From JAHFOW01 sp046350595 (GTDB taxonomy: Bacteria > Planctomycetota > Brocadiia > Brocadiales > Brocadiaceae), in NCBI GenBank assembly GCA_046350595.1, contig JAXMAC010000004.1:1-64000 (forward strand): a stretch of DNA of 64,000 nt, written 5' to 3'. This document shows, piece after piece, positions 9,145 through 18,107 of the stretch. The position numbers and the translations under genes were made by a program. The notes under the pieces are model-generated. The model was not told the origin of the DNA. It saw only the letters and a program-made list of their open reading frames with translations, and made no database searches. Position 1 is the first letter of the stretch, and each line of letters starts with the position of its first letter.

Positions 9145-10959
9145 GTGGCATTGTTAAGCTTGCAGGATGTAACTATGGGCTTTGGAAGGCCTTTGTTGAT
9201 TGAGCATGCGAATTTGCAGATAGAACGTGGTGAAAGGGTATGCCTTCTTGGTCGCAATGGCACGGGTAAATCTACCTTGTTAAAACTGATCCATGGTGAC
9301 CTGATACCCGATTCAGGTGAGATTGTCCGGCAAAAAGGGATGCATACCGCCTATCTTTCTCAGGAAATTCCCAAAGAATTACATGGCACCGTATTCGATA
9401 TCATCTCCGGCGGGTTTGAGACGCCCGGCCTTTATAAGTCTGGACGAAACGCTGATCAGGAATGGAAAAAACATCACCAGGTCGAAAAGGTCATTTCTCA
9501 GATGCAATTAGATGCCAGTGTTGAATTCAATACGCTTTCTTCCGGTCTCAAACGCCGGGTGTTGCTTGCCAGGGGGCTGGTGTGTGATCCCGATATTCTC
9601 TTACTTGACGAGCCAACTAATCATTTAGACGTTGAATCGATCAGATGGCTGGAAGAATTTCTCCTGCGTTACGGCGGAACGCTGCTTTTTGTTACCCACG
9701 ATCGTACGTTCCTGAAGAAGCTGGCCACCCGCATTATTGAACTTGATCGGGGAAGTCTTTCCAGTTGGGCGTGTGATTACGAGACCTTTCTTGTGCGCAA
9801 ACAGGCAGTCCTTGATGCCGAAGTGAGTCAGCAGGCTATTTTTGACAAGAAACTAGCACAGGAAGAGATATGGATCCGACAGGGCATCAAGGCCCGGCGT
9901 ACCAGGAATGAAGGGCGGGTACGGGCGCTGGAAGATATGCGTAAGTCCCGACAGGAGCGGCGTCAGGTCATGGGCACGGTGCGCATGCAAACCCAGGAAG
10001 CCGAACGTTCCGGCGCGCTTGTGATAAAGGTTGATGATGTCACCTACGGTTACGACGACAAACCGATTATCAGCGGTTTTTCCGCGGCAATTATGCGGGG
10101 TGATAAGATCGGGATCATCGGTCCCAATGGCTCTGGCAAAACCACACTTCTGCGACTTCTGTTAGGGGAATTGACTCCCCGGCAGGGCACGGTGCGCCAT
10201 GGTACCCGTCTCAACATTACCTATTTCGACCAGCTCCGCGCTCAATTGAAAGAAGATAAATCGGTGTTTGATAACGTAGGGGACGGGAACGACATTGTTG
10301 TCATTAACGGTAAACCGCGGCAGGTTATCAGTTATTTGCAGAATTTTCTGTTTTCACCTGAGCGTGCACGCGTCCCTGTCAACGCCCTCTCGGGTGGCGA
10401 ACGCAACCGCCTCCTTCTGGCACGGTTATTTACCAGACCGTCTAATGTCCTTGTGATGGATGAACCAACGAATGATTTGGACATAGAGACCTTAGAGCTG
10501 TTAGAAGAATTGCTTTTAGACTATAAGGGTACACTCCTTTTAGTCAGCCACGACCGCTCCTTTCTTAATAATGTAGTAACCAGCACCTTCGTATTTGAAG
10601 GGGCAGGGAAGGTCAATGAGTATATTGGCGGATATGACGATTGGCAGCGCCAGAGCGAAGTAAGGCAGAAAAATATTACGGAGAAGACTCCATCGAAGGC
10701 GGAATCGGTACGCAAACAGTGCGAAAAGCCGCGCAAGCGCACCTTTAAGGAACAACGTGAACTCGAAGCCTTGCCACAGCGTATTGAAACCCTGGAAACA
10801 GAACAACAGCAACTGCATCAGGCCATGGGCGACCCCATGTTTTTCCAAAAGGGAAAGAAGGAGATCGTGAATATCAAGATCAGGATATCCGCCCTGCAAT
10901 GTGAATTGGCTGAAGCCTATCAACGATGGGAGACTTTGGAAAACTTACAGGGTACGTAA
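9145..10959 (+). CDS. ABC-F family ATPase (Uup-like)
   Basis: Soluble protein with two ABC ATPase domains and no membrane segments; ABC-F proteins act on ribosomes. Domain 1 has LGRNGTGKS (Walker A) and ILLLDEPTNHLD; domain 2 has GPNGSGKT, LSGGERNRLLLARL and VLVMDEPTNDLD. A linker of about 80 residues separates them. A C-terminal coiled coil of about 90 residues rich in R, K, E and Q (ALPQRIETLETEQQQLHQ) matches the Uup-type DNA/ribosome-binding tail. The GTG start at 9145 is set by GGGAGG 6 bases upstream. Length is 604 residues, usual for Uup-like members. Drug protection versus translational housekeeping cannot be decided from sequence. Confidence 0.92.
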   Translation: MALLSLQDVTMGFGRPLLIEHANLQIERGERVCLLGRNGTGKSTLLKLIHGDLIPDSGEIVRQKGMHTAYLSQEIPKELHGTVFDIISGGFETPGLYKSGRNADQEWKKHHQVEKVISQMQLDASVEFNTLSSGLKRRVLLARGLVCDPDILLLDEPTNHLDVESIRWLEEFLLRYGGTLLFVTHDRTFLKKLATRIIELDRGSLSSWACDYETFLVRKQAVLDAEVSQQAIFDKKLAQEEIWIRQGIKARRTRNEGRVRALEDMRKSRQERRQVMGTVRMQTQEAERSGALVIKVDDVTYGYDDKPIISGFSAAIMRGDKIGIIGPNGSGKTTLLRLLLGELTPRQGTVRHGTRLNITYFDQLRAQLKEDKSVFDNVGDGNDIVVINGKPRQVISYLQNFLFSPERARVPVNALSGGERNRLLLARLFTRPSNVLVMDEPTNDLDIETLELLEELLLDYKGTLLLVSHDRSFLNNVVTSTFVFEGAGKVNEYIGGYDDWQRQSEVRQKNITEKTPSKAESVRKQCEKPRKRTFKEQRELEALPQRIETLETEQQQLHQAMGDPMFFQKGKKEIVNIKIRISALQCELAEAYQRWETLENLQGT

Positions 10960-11839
10960 CCTTTTGATCGTGCAAAATATTGATGCACCTGGATAATTTA
11001 ATTGCATAGGATTTTCATTTTATTTAAACGGTTTTTTAAGACGGTGTTGGTAGAACAAGTGTCTCGCTTGTTCTGTATCTGTTTGTTGCTTTTGATTTGG
11101 TCAACCGAGACGGTCGTCCTACCAATTTCTTCTAATCTAATGTATGGGAATTTCAAAACGATCTCGTAGCGCGGGGTTTATCCTCTGCCTTGGACGACCA
11201 CAAGGAATCGGAGCTACAATAAAAAGTCGTTTTGTTTTACACGGCAAAACAAAACCTAACTCGAATTTCTTTGTAATAAATTAAGTAAGTTGTTGAACTT
11301 CGCTCAATACGAGATTGTTATGCTTACCCTTCCCACACCCGTTCGAATACTTTTTTGATCTTCTCTTCTTTGGTTAACAATGAAACTGATGATCTGCTTT
11401 TCCCCGCCAAAATTCGGACAACACAGAGGAATCTGTCTCATAGATATTTATAGTATTACTCTGTAAAAACTTCTTTTTTTTGTAAGTTTTTCACAGTCCA
11501 AGGTACTTCTTATCAGGAGGTGAAGTTTGTTTATGAGGGAAAGATTGTTTTCGCTCCGCCCTCGCAATGACAACGTGCTGTGTGCCATCAAAGAGCATAG
11601 TAAGTGTCATTGCGAGGGTCTTTTCCCGAAGCAATCGCCCCCTTTTCATAAAGAAGAATTGGTTGCGGTGTAACTGCGCTAGGATATACTTACGCCATTG
11701 TTTTGATGCGATGCTCTGTGGTTTGTATTCAGATACATCAAAAAGGAGAGGAAATGGTATCAAACCTTGACAGGTTGTCCGGGAATGTGGACATCAAAAG
11801 AGAAAAAGTAGATTTGTAATTTTTAATTTGATAACAACC
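10960..11839. repeat. Repeat-filled intergenic region with family A, C and B elements
   Basis: No gene recognised in 880 bases. A family A core lies at about 11006-11032. An element with ends TTGGTAG/CTACCAA spans about 11046-11129. A family C-like piece is at about 11166-11220 (GTAGCGCGGGGTTTATCC to ATCGGAGCTAC). A nearly full family B copy runs 11451-11683, in the same orientation as the copy at 61551. A short open frame over 11491-11763 is an accident of the repeat. Confidence 0.75.
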
Positions 11840-13603
11840 TCATTTCTCCCATTCTTTTCTTTTCCATCCCAATAGCATATCGGTGTACTCGCCGTGTTTC
11901 CAGAAGGGATATGCGGTGTGTTTGATGCCAAGTTTCTCTTCGATTTCGGCAAAGCGTTTGAGTTTTGTTGCCTCATCCTTGATCTGGATGAGCCATCTGT
12001 CCTGCGCCCATTCCCAATATCCATAGATGGGACTGTAATAGGCGTTGTGCGCCCTGGCCTTGTATATAGCGCCAATGATATCGACCAGCATCTCATAGGT
12101 TAAGCGCTCTATATTGGAGACGTTATATTTTCTCATCTCCCCCTTCCCCGGCAGCAGACTGAAGACGTGGTGTCCGGTGGAATCGGGGGCAAGGTCGTTG
12201 GGCATGGGGTCGATCAGGTTATCGGTGTAAAGGGCCATTACAATGCCCATTGCCTCGCGGTACTTCGTAAAACTCAGCCTTACTGCTTCATCCATTGCAT
12301 TCAAATGGTCTCTGGCAAAGCGTGGCGAATGGCAACCTTTGCACGTATTGATCCACGAGTCCCGCGTTGCCTTGTACCGGTACGCCCCTCTATCTACAAG
12401 GGAAGTGCCCATGTAAGTATAAACAGCAGACGTCCGGGTGACATTGTGTTCTCCATCAGGCATGTGACAATATGCACAGGTGGGAACTACGTAATTTTTC
12501 GCATTGAGTGGTTTTGACCAGTCCCACGTCTGCCCTTCGCCCTGATAGACCATGCCGTGGTATGATTGCTGGTACATCTCATATTCGTACTGCTCGGGTC
12601 CGGAATGGCACACCCCGCAACTGGTGGGTTTTCTCGCTTCCGCCGCAGAGAACCGATGGCGCGTATGGCATCCGTCACATCTGTTTTCGGCAATGGCGTG
12701 GCAGGCAAGGCAGGCGGTTGTTTCTTCGGCGGGCTTCTCCATCTGACACCCCTGATCCACCAGTTCCAGATGATACGCATGGGCATGGGAACCTCGGCCG
12801 CCTTCCCGGTGTCCCTTGAGCTGTTTCCCGTGGCATTCACCGCAAAGTGTGTACGACGGCATTATGAGCCTTTTGTGATTCTTCCCGTGACACCGGTCGC
12901 AGCCAACACACTCTTTTCCTTCGGAAGGAGTCCCATGCCTGCTTTGTTTCCACTGCATCACAATGCCGGGACTCTCTATCGTATGGCAGTCAACACACTG
13001 CTCATTGCTAAATTCACCCGCCACCGTGCTTCCGGGATGAAAGTTATCATTGTTAAAATAATACTCCGGATCATACCACCGTATTAAAGGTAGAAATTTA
13101 TAGAGTTGTCCCAGTTTCCCTTTTCCCGGAAAAAGTTCTTTCGGTCCCGTGTAATAGCTTGCAAGTCCGCCGGACTTGTAGACGTCCCCGGAATTATCCG
13201 GCCCGACCTTTTCGCCCAGGAGATCGGCCATTTCGTGCCGAAATCTCATATTGCCCAATACTTTCCCGGGTGTTGCGGTAGTCATGGCAAAGGGGATGTC
13301 GCCGGTTTGCGATAGCTGGCCATGTTCACGGGGAATACCGGGGAATTTTTGAGCCTCCCCGTTGCCCCCTCCTTCGTAAGAAGACTGTGCGGGACTGCCA
13401 CCAGGCTGATATTGTGCGTATTTGTTTTGGGAACGGGTGTCTTCTGACCGTTTTTGTAAGGGCGTATTGCCATACGCCCCTTCACCGGCAGCATCCGTTT
13501 CTTGCGCAAAAGAAGTGGTTGAAGCGTGAGGAATGAAATACACAATGATAAGCAAAGACACGATAAAGAAGATTTGTTTTACTGCAGAATAAAGTATGTT
13601 CAT
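11840..13603 (-). CDS. Octaheme cytochrome c, hydroxylamine oxidoreductase-like
   Basis: Secreted multihaem protein of 587 residues. The signal peptide covers about residues 1-33 (MNILYSAVKQIFF to SFA|QE). Exactly eight CXXCH motifs follow: CVDCH 203, CDRCH 235, CGECH 254, CLACH 298, CDGCH 309, CGVCH 329, CAYCH 376 and CKGCH 421. Eight haems plus a C-terminal helical region without haems is the hydroxylamine oxidoreductase (HAO) layout. Anammox genomes hold about ten HAO paralogues that oxidise hydrazine or hydroxylamine or reduce nitrite. After haem 8 the stretch AHNAYYSPIYGYWEW is where the catalytic cross-linking tyrosine of HAO would be expected; tyrosines are present but the equivalence needs alignment. 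About 170 low-complexity residues before haem 1 exceed the usual spacing. ATG 13603 (with GGGAG upstream) is preferred to 13645, as it begins a clean signal peptide. Confidence 0.9.
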   Translation of the reverse strand: MNILYSAVKQIFFIVSLLIIVYFIPHASTTSFAQETDAAGEGAYGNTPLQKRSEDTRSQNKYAQYQPGGSPAQSSYEGGGNGEAQKFPGIPREHGQLSQTGDIPFAMTTATPGKVLGNMRFRHEMADLLGEKVGPDNSGDVYKSGGLASYYTGPKELFPGKGKLGQLYKFLPLIRWYDPEYYFNNDNFHPGSTVAGEFSNEQCVDCHTIESPGIVMQWKQSRHGTPSEGKECVGCDRCHGKNHKRLIMPSYTLCGECHGKQLKGHREGGRGSHAHAYHLELVDQGCQMEKPAEETTACLACHAIAENRCDGCHTRHRFSAAEARKPTSCGVCHSGPEQYEYEMYQQSYHGMVYQGEGQTWDWSKPLNAKNYVVPTCAYCHMPDGEHNVTRTSAVYTYMGTSLVDRGAYRYKATRDSWINTCKGCHSPRFARDHLNAMDEAVRLSFTKYREAMGIVMALYTDNLIDPMPNDLAPDSTGHHVFSLLPGKGEMRKYNVSNIERLTYEMLVDIIGAIYKARAHNAYYSPIYGYWEWAQDRWLIQIKDEATKLKRFAEIEEKLGIKHTAYPFWKHGEYTDMLLGWKRKEWEK

Positions 13604-14009
13604 GCTTTTTATGCTCCCGAAAAAATCTTTCCCATCCATTCCCATACCTTGCGACTAACATTTGCACTTGATTTATTCATTTACTCAATAATTGCTTTGT
13701 TGTTTTTATCATCAAAAAGAAATGCATTTGCCATAATGCACAAATAAATACTGCATTCGATGTACAATATCAATGAAATTTTTAGGAAATAAGCGGGACA
13801 CGAATAAATGCTGTTGACAATTTAATACGCCATACATATCATTTCATTATACTTAAGAAGTACNNNNNNNNNNNNNNNNNNNNNNNNNNNNNNNNNNNNN
13901 NNNNNNNNNNNNNNNNNNNNNNNNNNNNNNNNNNNNNNNNNNNNNNNNNNNNNNNNNNNNNNNTAAGAAGTACTCACTTCAATTGTTCGATTAACTAAAA
14001 AGAGGGCAT
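13604..14009. other. Divergent intergenic region with a scaffold gap
   Basis: Region between the leftward octaheme gene and the rightward peroxidase gene, so both promoters should lie here, but 100 N (13864-13963) interrupt it. The sequence on both sides of the gap ends or begins with the same 10-mer TAAGAAGTAC, also found within family B repeats. The contigs may therefore overlap, or the gap may hide a repeat copy. No promoter can be assigned confidently. Confidence 0.6.
13864..13963. other. Assembly gap, 100 N
   Basis: Run of exactly 100 undetermined bases, the usual placeholder for a gap of unknown length. Identical 10-base flanks (TAAGAAGTAC) suggest overlapping contig ends. Confidence 0.95.
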
Positions 14010-15086
14010 ATGAATAAAATGAAATTTACCGCAATCACCTGTGTATTGGCTTTTGTCGTGATTAACGTCGAGACGCTGACAGTTACTGCCGCAGATGAAT
14101 CACAGCGGCATATAGGGTATGGCCGTGGTGGAAGGATGCAGGGCGGATCTGTGTCTGAACGTTCAAAAGAACCTATCCAGCCAATTCCTATTAGCTTTGA
14201 CTGGAACAGCGCAAAGATAGAATTAGGAAAGAAATTGTTTTTTGAACCACGGTTGTCCAAATCCGGCTGGATTACGTGTAATTCCTGTCATAACCTCTCA
14301 ACAGGTGGCGCTGATAATTTGCCAACCTCTATCGGACACAAATGGATGCTTGGCCCGATAAATTCCCCAACTGTCCTCAATGCAAAATTCAATCTGGCAC
14401 AATTCTGGGATGGACGTGCAAAAGATTTAAAAGAGCAGGCAAAAGGTCCTATTGCTAATCCTATGGAAATGGCTTCTAATCATGAACTTGCAGTTAGTGT
14501 ATTGCAATCAATATCCGAATATGTGCAGTGGTTTAAAGAAATCTACGGGGAGGGAAAAATTACTATTGATAACGTTGCTGACGCTCTTGCAGTATTTGAA
14601 GAGACGTTAACCACTCCAAACTCAAGATTTGATGCGTGGTTAAACGGCTATGATGACAAAATTTCCGAATCGGAGAGGGCGGGATATGATCTCTTTAAGG
14701 ATAAAGGATGCATAGCCTGCCATAACGGAATTGGTGTAGGAGGAAGCGCTTTTCAAAAATTTGGCGTTGTAAAACCATACGAAAAAGACACGCAGACCCT
14801 TGGCAGATACAACGTAACAAAAGATGAAAAAGATAAATACGTGTTCAAAGTGCCGCTGCTGAGGAATATTGCCCTGACGGCGCCCTATTTTCACGATGCA
14901 AGCACATGGAATTTGAGTGAAGCTGTAAATATCATGGCAGAATATCAACTGGGAAAAAAACTTAGTGATGATGAAACGGGTAAAATTGTTGCGTTTCTTA
15001 AAACCTTAACCGGGGATCAACCTTCAATTCTTTTTCCAATATTGCCACCTTCAAATGAAAATACGCCGAAACCGAATCGGAATTAA
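14010..15086 (+). CDS. Di-haem cytochrome c peroxidase (CcpA/MauG family)
   Basis: Periplasmic enzyme family reducing hydrogen peroxide with electrons from cytochromes. A signal peptide covers residues about 1-28 (ending TVTAADES). Two haem motifs are present: CNSCH in the N-terminal domain and CIACH in the C-terminal domain, with PYFHDASTWNLSEAVNIM near the end as in the family. The 358 residues match the usual 330-370. ATG 14010 is preceded by AGAGGG. It is transcribed away from the octaheme gene and may share a regulatory region with it. Peroxidase activity is inferred; some family members oxidise proteins instead (MauG). Confidence 0.92.
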   Translation: MNKMKFTAITCVLAFVVINVETLTVTAADESQRHIGYGRGGRMQGGSVSERSKEPIQPIPISFDWNSAKIELGKKLFFEPRLSKSGWITCNSCHNLSTGGADNLPTSIGHKWMLGPINSPTVLNAKFNLAQFWDGRAKDLKEQAKGPIANPMEMASNHELAVSVLQSISEYVQWFKEIYGEGKITIDNVADALAVFEETLTTPNSRFDAWLNGYDDKISESERAGYDLFKDKGCIACHNGIGVGGSAFQKFGVVKPYEKDTQTLGRYNVTKDEKDKYVFKVPLLRNIALTAPYFHDASTWNLSEAVNIMAEYQLGKKLSDDETGKIVAFLKTLTGDQPSILFPILPPSNENTPKPNRN

Positions 15087-15236
15087 ACTGTATGCAGTTG
15101 ATGTCTATTTTAGGGGGTGAAGTTTGTTTATGTGGGAAAGATTGCTTCGGAAAAACTCTCGCAATGACAGGATGATTGACTTTTTGCACAGGCTCTGAAG
15201 GTTTGAGTTACATCTGGGTACATCTTGAAAATGGGT
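15087..15236. repeat. Partial family B repeat
   Basis: About 15107-15175 carries the family B middle segment (GGTGAAGTTTGTTTATG, GGGAAAGATTGCTTCGGA, CTCGCAATGACAGG). The ends seen in the full copies are missing, so this is a fragment. Confidence 0.65.
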
Positions 15237-15743
15237 TCAATTAAGGCGTGTTTTCCTCCCTTTCAAATATTTTTGATAACGCTCTTCACCGACACACGCG
15301 CTTCCCACGGGACACTTTTCAATACAGCTTTCGGGTACTTCACGCTGCACTGTTTCCCCACAACTCTCACAGGCAAATTCACTCTCGAACCCAGCCACCG
15401 ATGCCGTACCCTTCTTATGGCAATGCGGACATGTTACGTCTATAATTTCTACTCTTTTGATCTTTTCAGCGCCGGGACATTGAAAGATATCGGGCTTTTT
15501 AAATTTCTCTACAGAGGGCGGAGAGAACTCCTTTACTTTTGAAATGGTTTGGGCAGCCAAGACACGCAGTGGCATGCGTCGTTCTTTCCCCAAAAATTCC
15601 TGAAGCGCCTTCATAACTTCATGGTTCCCTTTTCCGACATTGCCGATTTCTTCAAGGGCATATTTCACCGTCTCGGCGCTCTCATGATATAATCTCTGCA
15701 AAAGCAATGGAATATTCGTGGTGTTGGAAGTATGACCTTTCAT
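15237..15743 (-). CDS. Small zinc-ribbon protein with N-terminal helical repeats
   Basis: Not assigned to a known family. The 168 residues have an N-terminal helical part (about 1-75) with a HEAT-like alternation (YALEEIGNVGKGNHEVMKALQEFL, then MPLRVLAAQTISKVKEF). A treble-clef/zinc-ribbon region follows, with CPHC and CESC about 20 residues apart, then CIEKC and a final C. CPHCH formally matches a haem motif, but there is no signal peptide and the paired CXXC indicates metal binding. It sits between two periplasmic redox genes; a link to them is unproven. Confidence 0.65.
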   Translation of the reverse strand: MKGHTSNTTNIPLLLQRLYHESAETVKYALEEIGNVGKGNHEVMKALQEFLGKERRMPLRVLAAQTISKVKEFSPPSVEKFKKPDIFQCPGAEKIKRVEIIDVTCPHCHKKGTASVAGFESEFACESCGETVQREVPESCIEKCPVGSACVGEERYQKYLKGRKTRLN

Positions 15744-15887
15744 TATGACTATAATATTATCCTGTTTTGTAACTTTTTCACAATCTCATTTACTTCTTAT
15801 CAGGATGTGAAGTTTGTTTATGAGGGAAAGATTGCTTCGCCCGCAATGACGTTTGCGTGTTAATTTGTGCGAGATATTCACTCTCTC
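15744..15887. repeat. Partial family B repeat between convergently placed genes
   Basis: About 15765-15851 holds a family B segment (CTTCTTATCAGGATGTGAAG, GAGGGAAAGATTGCTTCGCC). It is truncated relative to the copies at 11451 and 61551. Confidence 0.65.
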
Positions 15888-17687
15888 TCATGGCAATTCT
15901 ACCTTGTAATCCAACGTTGCTGCGGTATCTCCGCCATTTTTTTCAATCCTTACCGGTAAGCGCCATATTACTGCATCAATATAACATGCCCCCTGATTGT
16001 CCTCNNNNNNNNNNNNNNNNNNNNNNNNNNNNNNNNNNNNNNNNNNNNNNNNNNNNNNNNNNNNNNNNNNNNNNNNNNNNNNNNNNNNNNNNNNNNNNNN
16101 NNNNACTGATACTTCTGGTGTAAGTCCCTTAATTTGCAAGGTGTTTACCTCTTTTGTTTTCATATCAATCACGCGAATGGCGTGGTTATTCGTATCGGCA
16201 ACGTACAATTTATTGTTTGCTATGCTCAGGCCGCCGGGTTCGTAGAATTGCGGTTCTTTACCATCAACATATCCGGGTTTCCCGGTCCCTGCGAAGGTAC
16301 GGCATGTAGTATCCAGAGGGTTTATCACTTTAATTTTATGGTTATACGTGTCGGCAACGTAGATGAGGCCATTATAGTTAAGGACTCCAAGTGGATGCTG
16401 GAGCCGTACCTCCACCCCTTTTCCATCCTGATCTCCAAAAACGAAAAGGTCTTCCCCCACAACCGTCTTAACGAAGTTTTTTTCTAAATCTACGGAGCGA
16501 ATCGAACTTACTTCGCTGTCCGCAAAATAGAGTTTTGCGCCGGAAACGGTAATGCCGCTGGGTTGCGCCAGCGCACACGTGTCCAGCGTTCCATCTATAC
16601 GTCCTTCTTTTCCACTCCCGGCAAATGGTTGAAAAACGGTCGTTTCCAAATCCATCTCCCAGATTTGATGCGCCCCTGCCATGGCTATATAGAGCTTATT
16701 ATTCAGATAGATAATATCCCACGGTGAATTTATGGGTGATGATATGCCCATTCCACCCGTGTCCATAAATGCCGCCTGTTTACCCGTGCCTGCAATGGCC
16801 TTAACCGTTTTTGCCTTTAATTCCAGCCTGCGAATAAGATGGTTTTCTGTATCCGCCACATATAAATAGTCGCCGTGAAGTGTCATGCCCTGTGGATGAT
16901 TAAAACGGGCATCCGAAAAGGCGCCGTCGTCCCTTCCCGCTTTGCCATTGCCGGCGATATCAAGTAATTGTCCTTCTAAATTGGTTATGATAATCCGATT
17001 ATGATTGGAATCGGCAATAAATAAACGATTCGATGTTTCATCTGCCAATACCTTGCCGGGAAACGAAAGAGGCGAAGCGCCGAGTTTGTGTTTTTCTAAT
17101 GAAAGGGGTATGGGTTGTTCGTTCACAAGATTTTTTGAACGGTAATCAGAGATGAATTTTCCGATTAATTTATCCAATATCTCGTAATGTCCCTCGCCGG
17201 TATCTGAACCTATAATATTTCCTTCCGGGTCAATCAGCACCAGGGTGGGCCATGCACTGGCGCTATAAGCACGCCAGATCATGAAATTGCTGTCGTTGAT
17301 TACCGGGTGTTCGATTTCGTACCGGAGGATGGCCTGCCGGATATTTTCCGGTTCTTTTTCATTCTGAAACTTTGCGGAATGTATCCCAATAACCACCAGT
17401 TCCTTGGGATACTTTGCCTCCAGTCTTTTAAGGTCGGGTATAATGTGCATGCAATTGATGCAGCAGTATGTCCAGAAATCGAGGAGCACTACCTTCCCTT
17501 TTAAATCTGCCAGAGATAAAGGTCTTGATACGTTAAACCAGGCCGTGCCGCCGGCCAGTTCAGGAGCGGGCTGTCTTTTGTTCTGCGCTGCCGATGTCAT
17601 AGGGGTAATTCCAGAATGCAAGAGGATAAGTAATACAAATATGCAGGTATAGAGTGGACGTCGTTTAAATAATCCTATGGTATTCAT
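15888..17687 (-). CDS. Thioredoxin-like/NHL-repeat protein, exported
   Basis: Predicted periplasmic two-domain protein of about 600 codons, interrupted by a 100-N gap at 16005-16104 near its C-terminus. Residues about 1-35 form a signal peptide or anchor. Residues about 45-190 are a TlpA/DsbE-type thioredoxin domain with WTYCCINC as the redox site and a cis-proline region ASAWPTLVLIDPEG. From about 205 onward, repeated NHL propeller blades read FPGKVLADETSNRLFIADSNHN, FNHPQGMTLHGDYLYVADT and LQHPLGVLNYNGLIYVADT (each shown only in part). The architecture matches NHLRC2-like proteins. It is preceded by a 31-codon membrane gene ending 5 bases before its ATG. Its real length depends on what the gap hides. 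Confidence 0.85.
   Translation of the reverse strand: MNTIGLFKRRPLYTCIFVLLILLHSGITPMTSAAQNKRQPAPELAGGTAWFNVSRPLSLADLKGKVVLLDFWTYCCINCMHIIPDLKRLEAKYPKELVVIGIHSAKFQNEKEPENIRQAILRYEIEHPVINDSNFMIWRAYSASAWPTLVLIDPEGNIIGSDTGEGHYEILDKLIGKFISDYRSKNLVNEQPIPLSLEKHKLGASPLSFPGKVLADETSNRLFIADSNHNRIIITNLEGQLLDIAGNGKAGRDDGAFSDARFNHPQGMTLHGDYLYVADTENHLIRRLELKAKTVKAIAGTGKQAAFMDTGGMGISSPINSPWDIIYLNNKLYIAMAGAHQIWEMDLETTVFQPFAGSGKEGRIDGTLDTCALAQPSGITVSGAKLYFADSEVSSIRSVDLEKNFVKTVVGEDLFVFGDQDGKGVEVRLQHPLGVLNYNGLIYVADTYNHKIKVINPLDTTCRTFAGTGKPGYVDGKEPQFYEPGGLSIANNKLYVADTNNHAIRVIDMKTKEVNTLQIKGLTPEVSXXXXXXXXXXXXXXXXXXXXXXXXXXXXXXXXXXEDNQGACYIDAVIWRLPVRIEKNGGDTAATLDYKVELP
16005..16104. other. Assembly gap, 100 N, inside a gene
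   Basis: 100 undetermined bases inside the C-terminal part of the thioredoxin-NHL gene. The reading frame continues on both sides in the given spacing, but 100 is not a multiple of 3 and the length is only a placeholder. Confidence 0.95.
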
Positions 17688-17692
17688 AAAAT

Positions 17693-17788
17693 TTACTTCT
17701 TTCTTCGTTTAAAAAGATATTTTCCATAAAATAAAAGACCAACGACGATAAATGATACCACGCTTACGATAAAATATATGAGTTCCAT
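17693..17788 (-). CDS. 31-residue single-span membrane protein (CcmD-like topology)
   Basis: Short frame read directly from the minus strand: MELIYFIVSVV, a hydrophobic span of about 20 residues (to VVGLLFYG), then a basic tail KYLFKRRKK. AGGA lies 5 bases before the ATG. Its stop is only 5 bases before the start of the thioredoxin-NHL gene, suggesting translational coupling. Size, N-out/C-in orientation and basic tail resemble CcmD of cytochrome c maturation or small assembly subunits. Sequence alone does not prove this, and no other ccm gene is nearby. Confidence 0.55.
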   Translation of the reverse strand: MELIYFIVSVVSFIVVGLLFYGKYLFKRRKK

Positions 17789-18107
17789 GTTCCTGCTCTT
17801 TTTATTCAGAAGGTGTCATAAATTAATGTTAAGGAACCTCAAACGTGCCACAAAGTCACAAAGACGCCAAATATTCAGGTTCAATCGTGGACAATTGAAC
17901 CTGCGAAAGGTGGTAGATACGTAAAATCTTGCGCCTTTCGTTTGTGTTCTTTATAGTTTCGCGGTGAACTGAAATGCTTATTGTATTCTATCAGTGCTTA
18001 GAAGGCTATCAAGGAAATTTTATCATTGCATACTTGCTTTTGAGTCCATCTGGTTTTATAGTATTTCACAAAAGGTTATGATAAATCTCTGATAAGGAAT
18101 TGGTTAT
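17789..18107. other. Intergenic region between divergent genes
   Basis: About 320 bases between the leftward thioredoxin-NHL unit and rightward ydbH. No gene, terminator or named repeat seen; it should contain both promoters, but no convincing -35/-10 pair stands out. Confidence 0.4.

Noticed and set aside
9145..10959. ABC-F gene as an antibiotic resistance determinant
   Set aside because: The Uup-like C-terminal coiled coil is common in housekeeping members; resistance cannot be claimed from sequence.
12503..13087. Long plus-strand frames opposite the octaheme gene
   Set aside because: They are antisense shadows of a gene with eight haem motifs and a signal peptide.
15380..15440. CPHCH as a haem-binding motif in the zinc-ribbon protein
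   Set aside because: There is no signal peptide and a second CXXC about 20 residues later makes a zinc ribbon more likely.
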